NCBI RefSeq assembly: GCF_000526515.1
Contig: NZ_JAGF01000001.1
Span: 2,604,001 to 2,668,000, forward strand
Reading direction: 5' to 3'
Source: Cellulomonas sp. KRMCY2
Lineage (GTDB): Bacteria; Actinomycetota; Actinomycetes; Actinomycetales; Cellulomonadaceae
DNA: 64,000 nucleotides
Shown in pieces: positions 16,990-26,573 of the stretch. The position numbers and the translations under genes are program-made. Below the pieces are notes generated by a model, which had not been told where the DNA came from, did not search any database, and worked only from the letters and a program-made list of their open reading frames with translations. Every line of letters begins with the position of its first letter. The stretch's first letter is position 1.

Positions 16990-17808
16990 ATGCCCAGCCC
17001 TCGCAGTCCTCGCGCTCCACAGGCCCCGCTGGCCGCCGCTGCGGCGACGGTCGCGATCGGCGTCGTCGTCCTCACCGGCCTGGCAGCGGTGCGGACGGGC
17101 GAGCCCAGGCCGTGGACGGTCCCCGCCGTGGGACCGGCTGTCCTGGTCCAGCCGTTGCCGCTGATCTCGGACGAGGAGCCCGAGCTCGTGTCGTCCGACG
17201 CAGCCGCCCAGGGGCCGGCTCCCGGCGCACCACGCTCGGCCGCGACGTGGCAGACCGCGACCGCTGAGGCGACCGGCATCCCCGCCGTCGCCGTCCGGGC
17301 GTACGGCGACGCCGTGCTCGCCCTGGAGGTCGAGGCGCCCGGCTGCCGGGTCGGCTGGACGACCCTGGCCGGCCTCGGGGCCGTCGAGTCGGGTCACGGC
17401 AGCCACGACGGATCGGTGCTGCTGGCTGACGGCCGGGCGAGCCCGGGGATCGTCGGGCCGGCACTCGACGGCAACGGTGTCGCGGCGATCCGGGCCACAC
17501 CGGAGTCCACGGCATGGCACGGCGACCCGGTCTGGGACCACGCGGTGGGCCCGATGCAGTTCATCCCGTCGACCTGGCGACGCTGGGGTGCCGACGGCGA
17601 CGGTGACGGCGTCGCCGACCCGCAGGACATCGACGACGCGGCGCTCGCAGCCGCGCGCTACCTCTGTGCGGATGGGCGTGACCTCTCCGCGGCTGCGGGC
17701 TGGCAGGCCGCCGTGTTCTCCTACAACCACTCGGACGCGTACGTCGCCGACGTGCTCGCCCTCGCCGACGGCTACGGGGCGGCCGTCACCCGGGCGGCGG
17801 GGCAGTGA
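16990..17808 (+). CDS. Exported lytic-transglycosylase-like protein (SLT_2 type)
   Basis: About 272 residues with an N-terminal hydrophobic signal/anchor segment (residues about 12-35). The domain matches membrane-bound lytic murein transglycosylase B-like proteins: LAGLGAVESGHG with the probable catalytic Glu near 132, GVAAIRATPES, VGPMQFIPSTWRRWG, DPQDIDDAALAAARYLC and AVFSYNHSDAYV. It would trim peptidoglycan. GTG 16987 directly before ATG 16990 is an alternative start. The stop overlaps the following kinase gene as GTGA, linking wall cleavage and wall sensing. Confidence 0.85.
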   Translation: MPSPRSPRAPQAPLAAAAATVAIGVVVLTGLAAVRTGEPRPWTVPAVGPAVLVQPLPLISDEEPELVSSDAAAQGPAPGAPRSAATWQTATAEATGIPAVAVRAYGDAVLALEVEAPGCRVGWTTLAGLGAVESGHGSHDGSVLLADGRASPGIVGPALDGNGVAAIRATPESTAWHGDPVWDHAVGPMQFIPSTWRRWGADGDGDGVADPQDIDDAALAAARYLCADGRDLSAAAGWQAAVFSYNHSDAYVADVLALADGYGAAVTRAAGQ

Positions 17809-19481
17809 CGGAGGGCCTGGTCGGCGACCGGTACCGGCTGGGTGCGCTGCTCGGCGCCGGCGGGTCCGCGTCGGTGTTCCGGGCCGAGGACACGCTGCTG
17901 TGCCGCCCGGTGGCGGTCAAGCTGCTGCACCCGCACCTCGCGCAGCGGACCGACGCGGTGGACAGGTTCGTGGCGGAGGCGCGCGTCGGGGCGGGCCTGG
18001 ACCACCCGAACCTCGTCCGGGTGCTCGACGCCGGCCAGGACGGTCAGCTCGTGTGGTTGGTCCAGGAGCTCGTCGAGGGCGTGACGCTCGCCGACCTGGT
18101 GGCCGCCTCGGGTCCGATGGCCGAGGCCGACGCGTTCGCTGTGGTCGCGGGCGTGCTCGCCGGGCTGAGCCATGCGCATGTGCGCGGGATCCTCCACCTC
18201 GACCTGTCCGCGAGCAACGTCATGGTGCCGCAGTCCCCGCAGGGCCTCGAGCTCACCCGCGTCCGGGTGCTCGACCTGGGAGGTCGGCCGATCGACCGCT
18301 CGGCGGTCCCTCTGGTGCGGGTCAGCCCGTGCTACGCCTCGCCCGAGGTGGCGACCGCGGCGGCGGTCGGCCCGGAGGCCGATCTGTACTCGGTGGGCGC
18401 ACTGCTGCTCCTGCTGGTCACCGGCCGTCCACCGTTCGACGGACCGGATCCGGGTGAGGTGCTCGAGGCGCAGGTCAACGATCGTCCGCCGACACCGTCG
18501 AGTCGCGTCCCCGGGCTGTCGTCGGAGGTCGACCGGATCGTCGCGCGGTGCCTGGCCAAGCTGCCGGCGGAGCGCTACCCCACGGCGACGGCGATGGCCG
18601 TCGACGTCGCGCGGGCACGAGGTGCCCTTGTCGCGCGACGGGGCGCACCGGGCTCGACGCGCGAGCTGACCCCGGCGGCACCGGCCGGACCCGGAGGGCG
18701 TGCGTTGATGCCCAGGCACGACGCATCGACGGGCCCGGGCAGCCGGGCGCCCGGCCGCATCGGTGCGTCGATGGTCCTGCTGGTCACCGGTGCCCTGGTC
18801 GCCGTCGCGGTGGCCGTCGCCCAGCCCGGGTCGGCCCAGGGCGCCGCTCCGGCGGCGTGGAGCGATGCCACGACGTCGAGCCCGTCGCCGTCGCCGTCGG
18901 CGTCGCCGACGGCGATCCCGGCAGCGTCCCCTACCGGCGCACCGGAGCCGACGTCGGCACCGATCCCCGCACTGCTCGTCGACGTCCCCATGCCGGATCT
19001 GGCGGGGCTCACCCTGGCCGCCGCGCAGGAGGTGCTCCAGGCTGCCGGCCTCGCCGTCGGGCCGACGACGTACCAGGACGGTCCGTCGGTCGCCGGCGTC
19101 GTGCTCGCGAGCACGCCGGTCCCGGGTGGTGCGGTGGTGACCGGGGCACCTGTGGCCCTGGTGGTCGCCTCCGGCGCGAGCACGGTCCCCGGGGTGACCG
19201 GGCTGACCCCGACGCAGGCGCGGTCGGCGCTGGAGTCGGCCGGCCTCGTCGTCGCGCCGCTCGAGGCAGGCGGCGAGGACGTCCGGATCGTCTCCACCGT
19301 GCCGGCCGCCGGGCGCCGCGTGCTGGTCGGCGAGACGGTCGTGCTGATCGCCGGATCGCCGGAGCCGACGCCTGCTCCGACCGAACCCGCCCCGCCGGCG
19401 TCCCCCGAGCCCACCCCGAGCCGCGCGCCCGAGCCCACCCCGAGCCGCGCGCCCGTGCCCACGACTGACCCGAACGGGTGA
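17805..19481 (+). CDS. PASTA-domain Ser/Thr protein kinase-like receptor with atypical catalytic loop
   Basis: A 558-residue single-pass membrane kinase. The kinase domain (about 10-275) keeps the Gly-loop, VAVKLL lysine (K39) and the loop Asp and Asn, but HRDLKPxN is changed to HLDLSASNV near 131 and DFG reads DLGG, so activity may be weak or absent. A Pro/Ser/Thr linker and a membrane helix (about 316-340) follow, then two PASTA domains (about 391-455 and 456-516) that bind wall muropeptides outside the cell. The tail has three PTPSRAP-type repeats. GTG 17805 overlaps the transglycosylase stop. PknB-like by layout, with only two PASTA repeats. Confidence 0.85.
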   Translation: MTEGLVGDRYRLGALLGAGGSASVFRAEDTLLCRPVAVKLLHPHLAQRTDAVDRFVAEARVGAGLDHPNLVRVLDAGQDGQLVWLVQELVEGVTLADLVAASGPMAEADAFAVVAGVLAGLSHAHVRGILHLDLSASNVMVPQSPQGLELTRVRVLDLGGRPIDRSAVPLVRVSPCYASPEVATAAAVGPEADLYSVGALLLLLVTGRPPFDGPDPGEVLEAQVNDRPPTPSSRVPGLSSEVDRIVARCLAKLPAERYPTATAMAVDVARARGALVARRGAPGSTRELTPAAPAGPGGRALMPRHDASTGPGSRAPGRIGASMVLLVTGALVAVAVAVAQPGSAQGAAPAAWSDATTSSPSPSPSASPTAIPAASPTGAPEPTSAPIPALLVDVPMPDLAGLTLAAAQEVLQAAGLAVGPTTYQDGPSVAGVVLASTPVPGGAVVTGAPVALVVASGASTVPGVTGLTPTQARSALESAGLVVAPLEAGGEDVRIVSTVPAAGRRVLVGETVVLIAGSPEPTPAPTEPAPPASPEPTPSRAPEPTPSRAPVPTTDPNG

Positions 19482-19504
19482 ATGTCATGCCATCGACGTC
19501 ATGC

Positions 19505-19526
19505 GTTCACCTGGCGCTCGTCCCCC
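19505..19526 (+). promoter_or_regulatory. PHO-box-like direct repeat upstream of the pst operon
   Basis: GTTCACCTGGC followed at once by GCTCGTCCCCC gives two 11-base units of the kind bound by actinobacterial PhoP. It lies 90-110 bases before the first gene of the pst operon. Confidence 0.55.
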
Positions 19527-19615
19527 GGCTGTCCGTTTCCTCCCGGCGTGTCATCCGGTGTCCCTTGGGTCGTCCCGGGAGCTCCGCCGGGGCACCGAGA
19601 GCGACAGGGACGGGA

Positions 19616-20011
19616 ATGCGCCCGGTTCGGCACGTCTTCCAGCTGTACACGATGGCCGGCGACGACCTCGTGTGGTGGCGGTTCCTCAGCTCCAACGGAC
19701 GCTGCCTCGCACGCTGCCCCGAGCCGCTGGGCTCGGTCGCCGAGGCCAGGGCCGCGATCGCCTCGGCGGTTGCAGCGCTCGACCGGGCGACCGTCGTGGT
19801 ACGACCCGTCTCGGACAACCGCTGGCGATGGACGATGCGGCTCGACGGGACGGTCGTCGCCGTCGGCTCGCCTGACCACGACCGTCGGGTCCGCTGCGAG
19901 CACGCTGCGCACCGCTTCGCCGCCGCTGCCCCGGCTGCGGCGGTCGACCCCATCGTGCACACCTTCCACCGGCGCGCTGCCCCGCGCCGCACCCAGCAGG
20001 CGAGCCGATGA
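19616..20011 (+). CDS. YegP/DUF1508-like small protein leading the pst operon
   Basis: A 131-residue cytosolic protein from ATG 19616 (AGGGACGGGA just upstream). It seems to contain two YegP/DUF1508-type repeats: FQLYTMAGDDLVWWRFLSSNG with LGSVAEARAAI, and RWRWTMRLDGTVVAVGSPDH with a final RCEHAAHRF helix. The family is small and its function unknown. Its stop overlaps pstC as ATGA, so it is made together with the phosphate transporter. The family match is by pattern only. Confidence 0.6.
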   Translation: MRPVRHVFQLYTMAGDDLVWWRFLSSNGRCLARCPEPLGSVAEARAAIASAVAALDRATVVVRPVSDNRWRWTMRLDGTVVAVGSPDHDRRVRCEHAAHRFAAAAPAAAVDPIVHTFHRRAAPRRTQQASR

Positions 20012-21018
20012 CCCTCCTGCGGACGGAGGTGCTCCCGACCGTCCCCGCGGTGCCGCGCAAGCTCGCCACGGCGGCCACCGGCTTCGACCGGGTCTTCGTG
20101 ATCGGTGCCCGTGGCATCGGGGCGACGGTGCTCGCGATCACGGGTGGCATCGGGTTCTTCCTCGCCGTCCAGGCCGTGCCCACCCTGCAGCGGTACGGGT
20201 GGGACTTCTTCACCGAGACCCAGTGGCAGCCCGAGGCCGACGTGCTCGGCATCGCCTCGGTGCTCCTCGGCACCGTGACGGTCGCCCTCGTCGCGATGAC
20301 TGTCGCCTTCCCGCTGGCGCTGGCCACCGCCCTGTACATCAGCGAGTACGCGCCGCTGCGCCTGCGGGGCACGTTCGTCTCGATGGTCGACCTCATGGCG
20401 GCGGTGCCGAGCATCATCTACGGCATCTGGGGCTTCTTCCTCCTTCAGCCGCACGCCAGCGCGATCGCGCGGTGGCTGCACGCGTACCTCGGGTTCCTGC
20501 CCTTCTTCAAGGTGGACACCGACCCGCACGCCGCGGTCTGGGAGCAGACCCGGTACACGGCCTCGGCCTTCGTCGCGGGCCTCGCCGTGGCGATGATGGT
20601 CATGCCGATGGCGTCCGCGGTGATGCGCGAGGTCTTCTCGCAGGCTCCGATGGGCGAACGAGAGGCGGCCCTCGCGCTGGGCTCGACCCGGTGGGGGGTG
20701 ATCCGAGCCGTCGTGCTGCCCTTCGGCAAGGGCGGGGTCATCGGCGGGACGATGCTGGGCCTCGGCCGTGCGCTCGGCGAGACGATCGCCGTCCTCCTGA
20801 TCATCTCGCCGTCCTTCGACCTGAAGCTCCGGCCGCTGGAGATCGGCACCAACACGGTCTCCGCCCTCATCGCCGGCCGGTTCGGCGAGGCGACCGACGC
20901 CCAGCTCTCCGCCCTGCTCACGGCCGGACTCGTCCTGTTCCTGGCCACCTTGGTGGTCAACACGCTCGCCGCGATGGTGGTCGCCCGCAGCCGCTCGGGC
21001 GCCGGGACGGACATCTGA
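20008..21018 (+). CDS. pstC: Phosphate ABC transporter permease PstC
   Basis: A 336-residue inner-membrane permease with six hydrophobic helices after a 30-residue cytosolic start. PstC marks are WDFFTETQWQP, the MVDLMAAVPSIIYGIWGFF loop, the EAA region (MGEREAALALGSTRWGVIRAVVLP) and GLGRALGETIAVLLI. It pairs with PstA to carry phosphate across the membrane. It overlaps genes at both ends by four bases or a shared stop/start, so expression is coupled. Confidence 0.95.
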   Translation: MTLLRTEVLPTVPAVPRKLATAATGFDRVFVIGARGIGATVLAITGGIGFFLAVQAVPTLQRYGWDFFTETQWQPEADVLGIASVLLGTVTVALVAMTVAFPLALATALYISEYAPLRLRGTFVSMVDLMAAVPSIIYGIWGFFLLQPHASAIARWLHAYLGFLPFFKVDTDPHAAVWEQTRYTASAFVAGLAVAMMVMPMASAVMREVFSQAPMGEREAALALGSTRWGVIRAVVLPFGKGGVIGGTMLGLGRALGETIAVLLIISPSFDLKLRPLEIGTNTVSALIAGRFGEATDAQLSALLTAGLVLFLATLVVNTLAAMVVARSRSGAGTDI

Positions 21019-22190
21019 TGCTCGCCACGGATACGCACGCCCCACCGCCGGCCTCGGGAGGCCCTGCACCCGGCCAGGCACTGGCCGCAGGAGGTCGGGC
21101 CCCGGCCACCTGGGTGCGCGATCTCGATGACGCCGGCGGCGGGGGCGCCGCGCCGACCCGGCGTGCCGTGGGTGGTGCGACGGCGCAGGACCGGTTCGTC
21201 GTCGCGGGGTCGCTGGTCGCCGCGGGCGCTCTGGCCTGGGTCGTCTGCTTCCGGCTGCTTCCGTGGGGGACCGTGCCCGCCGTCGTGCTGGTCACCTTCG
21301 TGGTCTTCCTCGCGGTCGTCACGGTGGCCACGTCGGCGACCTCCGACGGGCCGATGGTCGTCGACCGGCTGGCCTCGGCCGTCATCACCGGCGGGGCCGC
21401 CCTGGTCGGGATCGCGCTGGCCTCGACGGTGATCTTCACGTTCCTGCGCGGCGCACCGGCACTGCCCCACCTGAACATGTTCGTCGACGACATGGCCGGC
21501 ATCGGTCCGCGCGACCCGCTCGACACCGGTGGCGTGGCGCACGCGATCGTCGGCTCCCTGATCCAGATCAGCCTCGCGGTCGTGGTCACCGTCCCGCTCG
21601 GCTTCGGCACGGCGGTGTTCATGACCGAGGTCGGCGGACCCTTCGCGCGCGTCGTGCGGACCGTCGTCGAAGCGATGACAGCGCTGCCGTCGATCGTCGC
21701 GGGCCTGTTCGTCTACACCGTGCTCATCGTGACGCTCGGGGTGCCGCGGTCCGGCATCGCGGCGGCCGCAGCGCTCTGCGTGATGATGCTGCCGATCATC
21801 GCCCGGGCGGCCGACGTCGTGCTCCGCGTCGTTCCCAGCGGGCTGCGCGAGGCGAGTCTCGCGCTGGGGGCGTCCCGGTGGCGCACCGTGTGGCACGTCG
21901 TGCTGCCCACCGCCCGGCCGGGGCTCTCGACGGCGCTCATCCTCGGCGTCGCGCGCGGCGTCGGTGAGACGTCACCGGTGCTGCTGACCTCCGGCGCGGC
22001 CTCGTTCTTCGTCGTCGACCCGACCAACGGCGTCATGAACTCCCTGCCCCTGTTCATCTACACGACCGTGCGCAGCGGTGAGCCGCTGTACGTCCAGCGG
22101 GGCTTCGCCGCGGCGACGATCCTGCTCTCCCTCGTCCTGATCCTCTTCGTCACCGCCCGGTGGGTCGCCCGCCCGCGCACCGGTCGATGA
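21018..22190 (+). CDS. pstA: Phosphate ABC transporter permease PstA
   Basis: A 390-residue permease. It has a 50-residue Pro/Gly-rich cytosolic extension, two early helices, then the PstA core: a [15 protein letters not shown] segment, [17 protein letters not shown], the EAA loop ([22 protein letters not shown]) and [18 protein letters not shown] 21018 shares its first base with the last base of the pstC stop. It completes the phosphate channel with PstC. Confidence 0.94.
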   Translation: MLATDTHAPPPASGGPAPGQALAAGGRAPATWVRDLDDAGGGGAAPTRRAVGGATAQDRFVVAGSLVAAGALAWVVCFRLLPWGTVPAVVLVTFVVFLAVVTVATSATSDGPMVVDRLASAVITGGAALVGIALASTVIFTFLRGAPALPHLNMFVDDMAGIGPRDPLDTGGVAHAIVGSLIQISLAVVVTVPLGFGTAVFMTEVGGPFARVVRTVVEAMTALPSIVAGLFVYTVLIVTLGVPRSGIAAAAALCVMMLPIIARAADVVLRVVPSGLREASLALGASRWRTVWHVVLPTARPGLSTALILGVARGVGETSPVLLTSGAASFFVVDPTNGVMNSLPLFIYTTVRSGEPLYVQRGFAAATILLSLVLILFVTARWVARPRTGR

Positions 22191-22219
22191 CCCACCGCCG
22201 ACCAGTCCCTGGAGGACCG

Positions 22220-23929
22220 ATGAACGAGCCGCGCCGGAACCTGCGCCGTGCTGCCGCGATGCTGAGCACAGCCGCGATCCTGCTACTGGTCGGTGTCCAG
22301 GCCCCTGCCTTCGCCGCCTACGGCCAGATCGAGGGCTCCGGCTCGACCTGGAGCCAGGTGATCGTCGACCAGTGGATCGCCGATGTCTCCGCCAACGGGA
22401 TGCAGGTGACCTACAACGGCGGCGGGTCGTCCCAGGGCCGCAAGAACTTCGCCGCGAACGTCACCGACTTCGGCATCTCGGAGATCCCGTACCAGGGCAC
22501 CGACGAGTACGGGAACGCGGACTCGGCGAACGGACGGGAGTTCGCCTACCTGCCGATCGTGGCGGGCGGCACGGCGTTCACCTACCACCTCGAGGCGGCC
22601 GGCGAGCTGGTGCGTGACATCCGGCTCTCCGGCGAGACGATCGCCAAGATCTTCACCAACCAGATCACCACCTGGGCCGACCCGGCGATCAAGGCCGACA
22701 ACAACGGGCGCAGCTTCCCGGACACCCCGATCGTCCCGGTCGTCCGCTCCGACGGGTCGGGCACGACAGCGCAGTTCACGACGTACCTCGACACCCAGTA
22801 CCCGTCGATCTGGCGGGAGTACTTCGGCAAGTCCGGCCTGACGTCCTACTACCCCCAGCCCAGCGGCAGCCGGATGATCGGCGCGGCGGGCTCGGACCAG
22901 GTGATGAACACTGTCGCCTCGGCGGCCGGCAACGGCACGATCGCCTACGTCGAGTACTCCTACCCGGTGAACAAGGGCTACCCGGTGGTCAAGGTGCTCA
23001 ACGCGGCCGGCTACTACGTCGAGCCGACCCAGTACGCGGTCGCGGTGGCCCTGACCACCGCGCAGATCAACACGGATGCGTCGTCACCGGCGTACCTGAC
23101 CCAGATCCTGGACGGGGTCTACGCCAACGCCGATCCGCGGGCCTACCCGTTGTCGTCGTACAGCTACATGCTCCTGCCGACCGGTTCGAGCGACCAGCGC
23201 ATGACGACCAACAAGCGCCAGACCCTGGTGGACTTCATGTTCTACTCGCTGTGCGAGGGGCAGGGGAAGGCCGGGGCGTTCGGCTACTCACCGTTGCCGC
23301 TCAACCTGGTCCAGGCAGGCTTCGAGCAGGTCGCCAAGCTCGGTGCCGCCGACTCGGGGGTCGACATCGCGAACCGGGACGCCACGACGTGCAACAACCC
23401 GACGTTCGTCGCCGGGGACCTCACCCGCAACCGCCTGGCGGAGATCGCTGCGGCCCCGGCGGCCTGCGACCAGCAGGGCGCCGGACCGTGCCTCGGCGCG
23501 GGGCAGGCGGCCGACCCGGGCGGCACGGGGACCGGGACCGGGACGGGGACGGGAACGGGTACCGGGACCGGGACGGGTACCGGAACGGGAACGGGAACGG
23601 GAACGGGTACCGGGACCGGGGCGGGCACGGTCGTCGGGACCGGAGGCACCACCGGGACGGGCGCTGGGGGGTCGGTGACGGGCGGCGGCGCCGCTGCCGC
23701 TGCGGTGATGACCGACCCTGAGACCGGGTTGGTGATCGGCGACCCGTCGACGGGCGCCGGTGGTGAGACAGCGGGTGCGGTGGCCACGGGAGCCGTGGTC
23801 ACCACGATGGCCAGACCCGTCGGCAGCGGTCTCGCCTTTGGCGGCCTGGCCGCAGCCGAGCTGCTGGCGATCATCCTGGTACCCGGCCTGCTCGCTGTGC
23901 GGGCGCGGCGAGCGGCGGTGACGCCGTGA
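22220..23929 (+). CDS. pstS: Membrane-anchored PstS phosphate-binding protein with Gly-Thr repeat linker
   Basis: A 569-residue exported PstS. A Sec signal peptide ends near AFAAYG; no lipobox cysteine is present. The binding domain (about 33-425) has [20 protein letters not shown], the FGISEIPY region, [10 protein letters not shown] and [13 protein letters not shown]. It is followed by a Gly-Thr dipeptide repeat linker of about 16 units (from residue 434) and a C-terminal helix with Arg-rich end ([19 protein letters not shown]). It is thus tethered by its C-terminus, not by lipid as usual. ATG 22220 follows GGAGGACC. Delivers phosphate to PstCA. Confidence 0.9.
   Translation: MNEPRRNLRRAAAMLSTAAILLLVGVQAPAFAAYGQIEGSGSTWSQVIVDQWIADVSANGMQVTYNGGGSSQGRKNFAANVTDFGISEIPYQGTDEYGNADSANGREFAYLPIVAGGTAFTYHLEAAGELVRDIRLSGETIAKIFTNQITTWADPAIKADNNGRSFPDTPIVPVVRSDGSGTTAQFTTYLDTQYPSIWREYFGKSGLTSYYPQPSGSRMIGAAGSDQVMNTVASAAGNGTIAYVEYSYPVNKGYPVVKVLNAAGYYVEPTQYAVAVALTTAQINTDASSPAYLTQILDGVYANADPRAYPLSSYSYMLLPTGSSDQRMTTNKRQTLVDFMFYSLCEGQGKAGAFGYSPLPLNLVQAGFEQVAKLGAADSGVDIANRDATTCNNPTFVAGDLTRNRLAEIAAAPAACDQQGAGPCLGAGQAADPGGTGTGTGTGTGTGTGTGTGTGTGTGTGTGTGTGAGTVVGTGGTTGTGAGGSVTGGGAAAAAVMTDPETGLVIGDPSTGAGGETAGAVATGAVVTTMARPVGSGLAFGGLAAAELLAIILVPGLLAVRARRAAVTP
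23521..23627 (+). repeat. GGGACS-type hexanucleotide repeat coding for Gly-Thr
   Basis: About 16 imperfect 6-bp units (GGGACC, GGGACG, GGAACG, GGTACC) encode the Gly-Thr linker of the pstS product. A 6-bp unit keeps the frame when copies are gained or lost, so linker length could vary between strains. Confidence 0.85.
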
Positions 23930-26331
23930 ACCTCGCGCGCAGGTTGACCACCCGGCTGCACCGAGCCGCAGCGCTCGGCGGGACGGCGGTGGTCCTGGCG
24001 GTGCTCACCGTCGCCGGTGCGGCGCCCGCGGCGCCGGCCGCCGCTGCGGAGGATGCACCGGAGTACACCGAGACGAAGACGCTCACCCGTGAGCACCTCG
24101 ACGCGGACGGCAGCACCACCGTCGCCGACACCCGGACCGTCACCGTCACCGTCGATCACACCCAGAGCCTGCGGGGGCGCGAGCGCGTCCTGGTGAGCTG
24201 GTCCGGAGCGCGGCCGAGTGCCGCCCGGGCGAACAACCCGTACGGCTACGGGGGGATGAACCAGGAGTACCCCGTCGTGATCCTGCAGTGTCGAGGTCTG
24301 GACGACCCGACGCTGCCCCCGGACGAGCAGCTCCAGCCCGAGACCTGCTGGACGACGACCTACCTGCAGCGCTACTCCGCCGCGGGGAGGTCCGTCGCCG
24401 TCTGGCAGCACGACAGGTATGCCACCGAGGCGGACCGGGGGGCCGTGGACCCGGCCGCCTGGCCCGAGGAGTGCGGCACACAGCTGCCGCCGAGCATCCT
24501 CGCGCAGCACCTCCTGCCGTTCCGGGCAGCCAACGACACCGTCTTCCAGTCGTGCAACGACGCGACCATCGCACCGGAGTCCTCGATCGACGCGGCCCTG
24601 CCACCGGCGGACGTCGCTGCGTTCACGTCCCAGAGCGGCACCGGTGAGGTGCAGTTCGAGGTGCGCACCGAGACCGAGAACGAGTCGCTCGGCTGCTCGG
24701 CGGACGTTCCGTGCTCGATCGTGGTCATCCCGATCATGGGGATCAGCTGCGAGGGCAGCGACGCCCAGTGCCGCAAGGAGAACGCCTTTGCCGCCGGGTC
24801 CACGAACAGCCTGAACGAGACGGTGAATGCGGCGGTCTCGCCGTACTACTGGTGGTCGGAGTCTAACTGGCGCAACCGCTTCAGCGTGCCGCTCACGTTC
24901 TCGCTCCCGCCGGACGCGTGCGACGTGCTGGACGACCGCGCACCGGTCGCGATGTACGGCTCCGAGCTGCTCAACCAGGCCTCGTTGCAGTGGGCGCCCG
25001 CCTACTGCCTGCGCGAGGACCGGTTCAAGTTCCAGCACAACCGCTTCGCCGAGCCCCTCTCGCTGCGACTGCTGGGCACCGGGGAGGCAGTCGCAGCCTT
25101 CGTCTCGGAGCCGGCGGAGTCCACGACCCTTGCCCTCGGCTACGCGCCGGTTGCGGTGAGCGGGTTCGGGGTGGCCTACGTCTCGGACCTCGCGGAGAAC
25201 GCCGGGGAGCTGACGCAGATGCGACTGACCCCGCGGCTGCTCGCCAAGCTGCTCACGCAGTCCTACCCGGCCACGAACCTCGGCCGCGGCCGCGAAGGCC
25301 TCGAGGACAACCCTCTTGTGCTCAGCCGCGATCCGGAGTTCCTCGCGCTCAACCCCACCGTGAAGCAGAACGACCTCGAGGCCATGGCGACGGTGCTGTC
25401 CCTCTCCGAGACCTCCGACGTGATGAGCGCTGTGACGCAGTACATCGCGGCCGACGCCGAGGCGATGGCGTTCATCGGTGGCGAGGCCGACCCGTGGGGC
25501 ATGGTGGTCAATCCCGCCTACCAGGACATCGCGCTGCCTCGCGCGGAGTGGCCCATGCTCGACGGGTACATCCCTGAGATCCCCTCGACCGGGGACGCGT
25601 GCCTGCGGGCGAACCCGGCGCCGTACTTCCAGAAGGTCGCCAGCCCGGTCAACAGCCTGCGCAAGGTCGCGGTGGCGACGCTCGACGCCTGGCCCAACGT
25701 CTCGACGGTGTGCACGGGTGCGGGGACCGCGGCGGTGCCGTTCAAGCTCGGCCGGGTCGCCCGGCAGGACTTCGGCAACCGCAACATGCTCGGCCTGGTC
25801 TCCCTCGGGGACGCCGAGCGGTTCGGCCTGCGGACCGCCGAGCTGCGTACGTCCGGTACCGGCACCGACGCGACCTTCGTCGCGGCGAGCGAGGCGTCGA
25901 TGGCGGCAGCGGTCGAGACCGCCTCCCAGACGGCGGTCGGGGCGCCGTTCACCATCGACCGGGGTGCGCTGCCGGCGACGGCCTACCCGGGCACGATGAT
26001 CGTCCATGCGACCGCACGGCTGACGGACCTGCCCACCGGCGACGCCGGGCACGTCGCGGAGTTCATCCGGATCGCCAGCACGGAGGGGCAGACGCCGGGA
26101 TCGGCCAACGGTGAGCTGCCGGCCGGGTACCTGCCGATCACCGAGTCGGGTGTCACCGCCGAGCTCTTCGCGTCGGCGCAGACGGTCGCCGGGCTGATCG
26201 AGGCGCAGGAGGGGCTACCGCCGGAGCCGACGCCCACGCCGACCCCCACCGCGACGCCCACGGCCACGCCCACGGCCACGCCCACGACGACGCCGTTGCC
26301 GGCCCCCCGCGGACGACGTCCGCTGTGGTGA
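23926..26331 (+). CDS. Large exported PstS-like (periplasmic-binding fold) protein; anchor split off by frame change
   Basis: An 801-residue secreted protein with a Sec signal (cleaved near residue 40) and many cysteines (for example around VILQC, ETCWTT and SCNDA). The middle and end resemble a very diverged phosphate-binding-type domain: [17 protein letters not shown], a LNPTVKQND stretch and a YLPITESG close. The end is a Pro-Thr repeat linker. The frame then ends at RRPLW, but in the next frame the linker goes on into a membrane anchor (see the small ORF at 26328), so a one-base loss in the C-run at 26303-26308 is suspected. GTG 23926 overlaps the pstS stop. Ligand unknown. Confidence 0.75.
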   Translation: MNLARRLTTRLHRAAALGGTAVVLAVLTVAGAAPAAPAAAAEDAPEYTETKTLTREHLDADGSTTVADTRTVTVTVDHTQSLRGRERVLVSWSGARPSAARANNPYGYGGMNQEYPVVILQCRGLDDPTLPPDEQLQPETCWTTTYLQRYSAAGRSVAVWQHDRYATEADRGAVDPAAWPEECGTQLPPSILAQHLLPFRAANDTVFQSCNDATIAPESSIDAALPPADVAAFTSQSGTGEVQFEVRTETENESLGCSADVPCSIVVIPIMGISCEGSDAQCRKENAFAAGSTNSLNETVNAAVSPYYWWSESNWRNRFSVPLTFSLPPDACDVLDDRAPVAMYGSELLNQASLQWAPAYCLREDRFKFQHNRFAEPLSLRLLGTGEAVAAFVSEPAESTTLALGYAPVAVSGFGVAYVSDLAENAGELTQMRLTPRLLAKLLTQSYPATNLGRGREGLEDNPLVLSRDPEFLALNPTVKQNDLEAMATVLSLSETSDVMSAVTQYIAADAEAMAFIGGEADPWGMVVNPAYQDIALPRAEWPMLDGYIPEIPSTGDACLRANPAPYFQKVASPVNSLRKVAVATLDAWPNVSTVCTGAGTAAVPFKLGRVARQDFGNRNMLGLVSLGDAERFGLRTAELRTSGTGTDATFVAASEASMAAAVETASQTAVGAPFTIDRGALPATAYPGTMIVHATARLTDLPTGDAGHVAEFIRIASTEGQTPGSANGELPAGYLPITESGVTAELFASAQTVAGLIEAQEGLPPEPTPTPTPTATPTATPTATPTTTPLPAPRGRRPLW

Positions 26332-26573
26332 CCCCGCGCTCTGCCGCGCCGCTGAGCACCGCGCCCGAGGCGACGGACGGGACGACGACAGCCGAGGGAC
26401 TGCCGGCGCCCTCGCCGGACGAGGTCGCCGCCGCTGCTGCGCCGGGTACCACCCTGGTCCAGAGCTCGACCACCGGACGGCGGATGGTCGCCGGTTCGCT
26501 GGCCGCGGCGCTCGCCGGCATCGTCGGGGCGCCGGCACTGTGGGCCTGGTCGACGCGGCGTCGGGTCCCGTGA
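26328..26573 (+). CDS. Small ORF: Pro/Thr linker plus C-terminal membrane anchor, probably the end of the preceding gene
   Basis: An 81-residue frame beginning GTG 26328 (GTGA overlap). It starts with a low-complexity Thr/Ala/Pro linker and ends with a hydrophobic helix (MVAGSLAAALAGIVGAPALW) and RRR, the same anchor plan as PstS. It has no signal peptide of its own. Read upstream in its frame, it continues smoothly from the C-run at 26303-26308 as a Pro/Thr linker. It is best seen as the displaced C-terminus of the 23926 gene, or a separately translated anchor peptide. Confidence 0.6.
   Translation: MTPRSAAPLSTAPEATDGTTTAEGLPAPSPDEVAAAAAPGTTLVQSSTTGRRMVAGSLAAALAGIVGAPALWAWSTRRRVP

Noticed and set aside
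13216-17730. 1504-codon minus-strand open frame
   Set aside because: It is antisense to GH43, hrpB and the transglycosylase, all with clear families. Its residue content is Arg/Gly/Pro/His-rich as expected for a shadow of high-GC codons.
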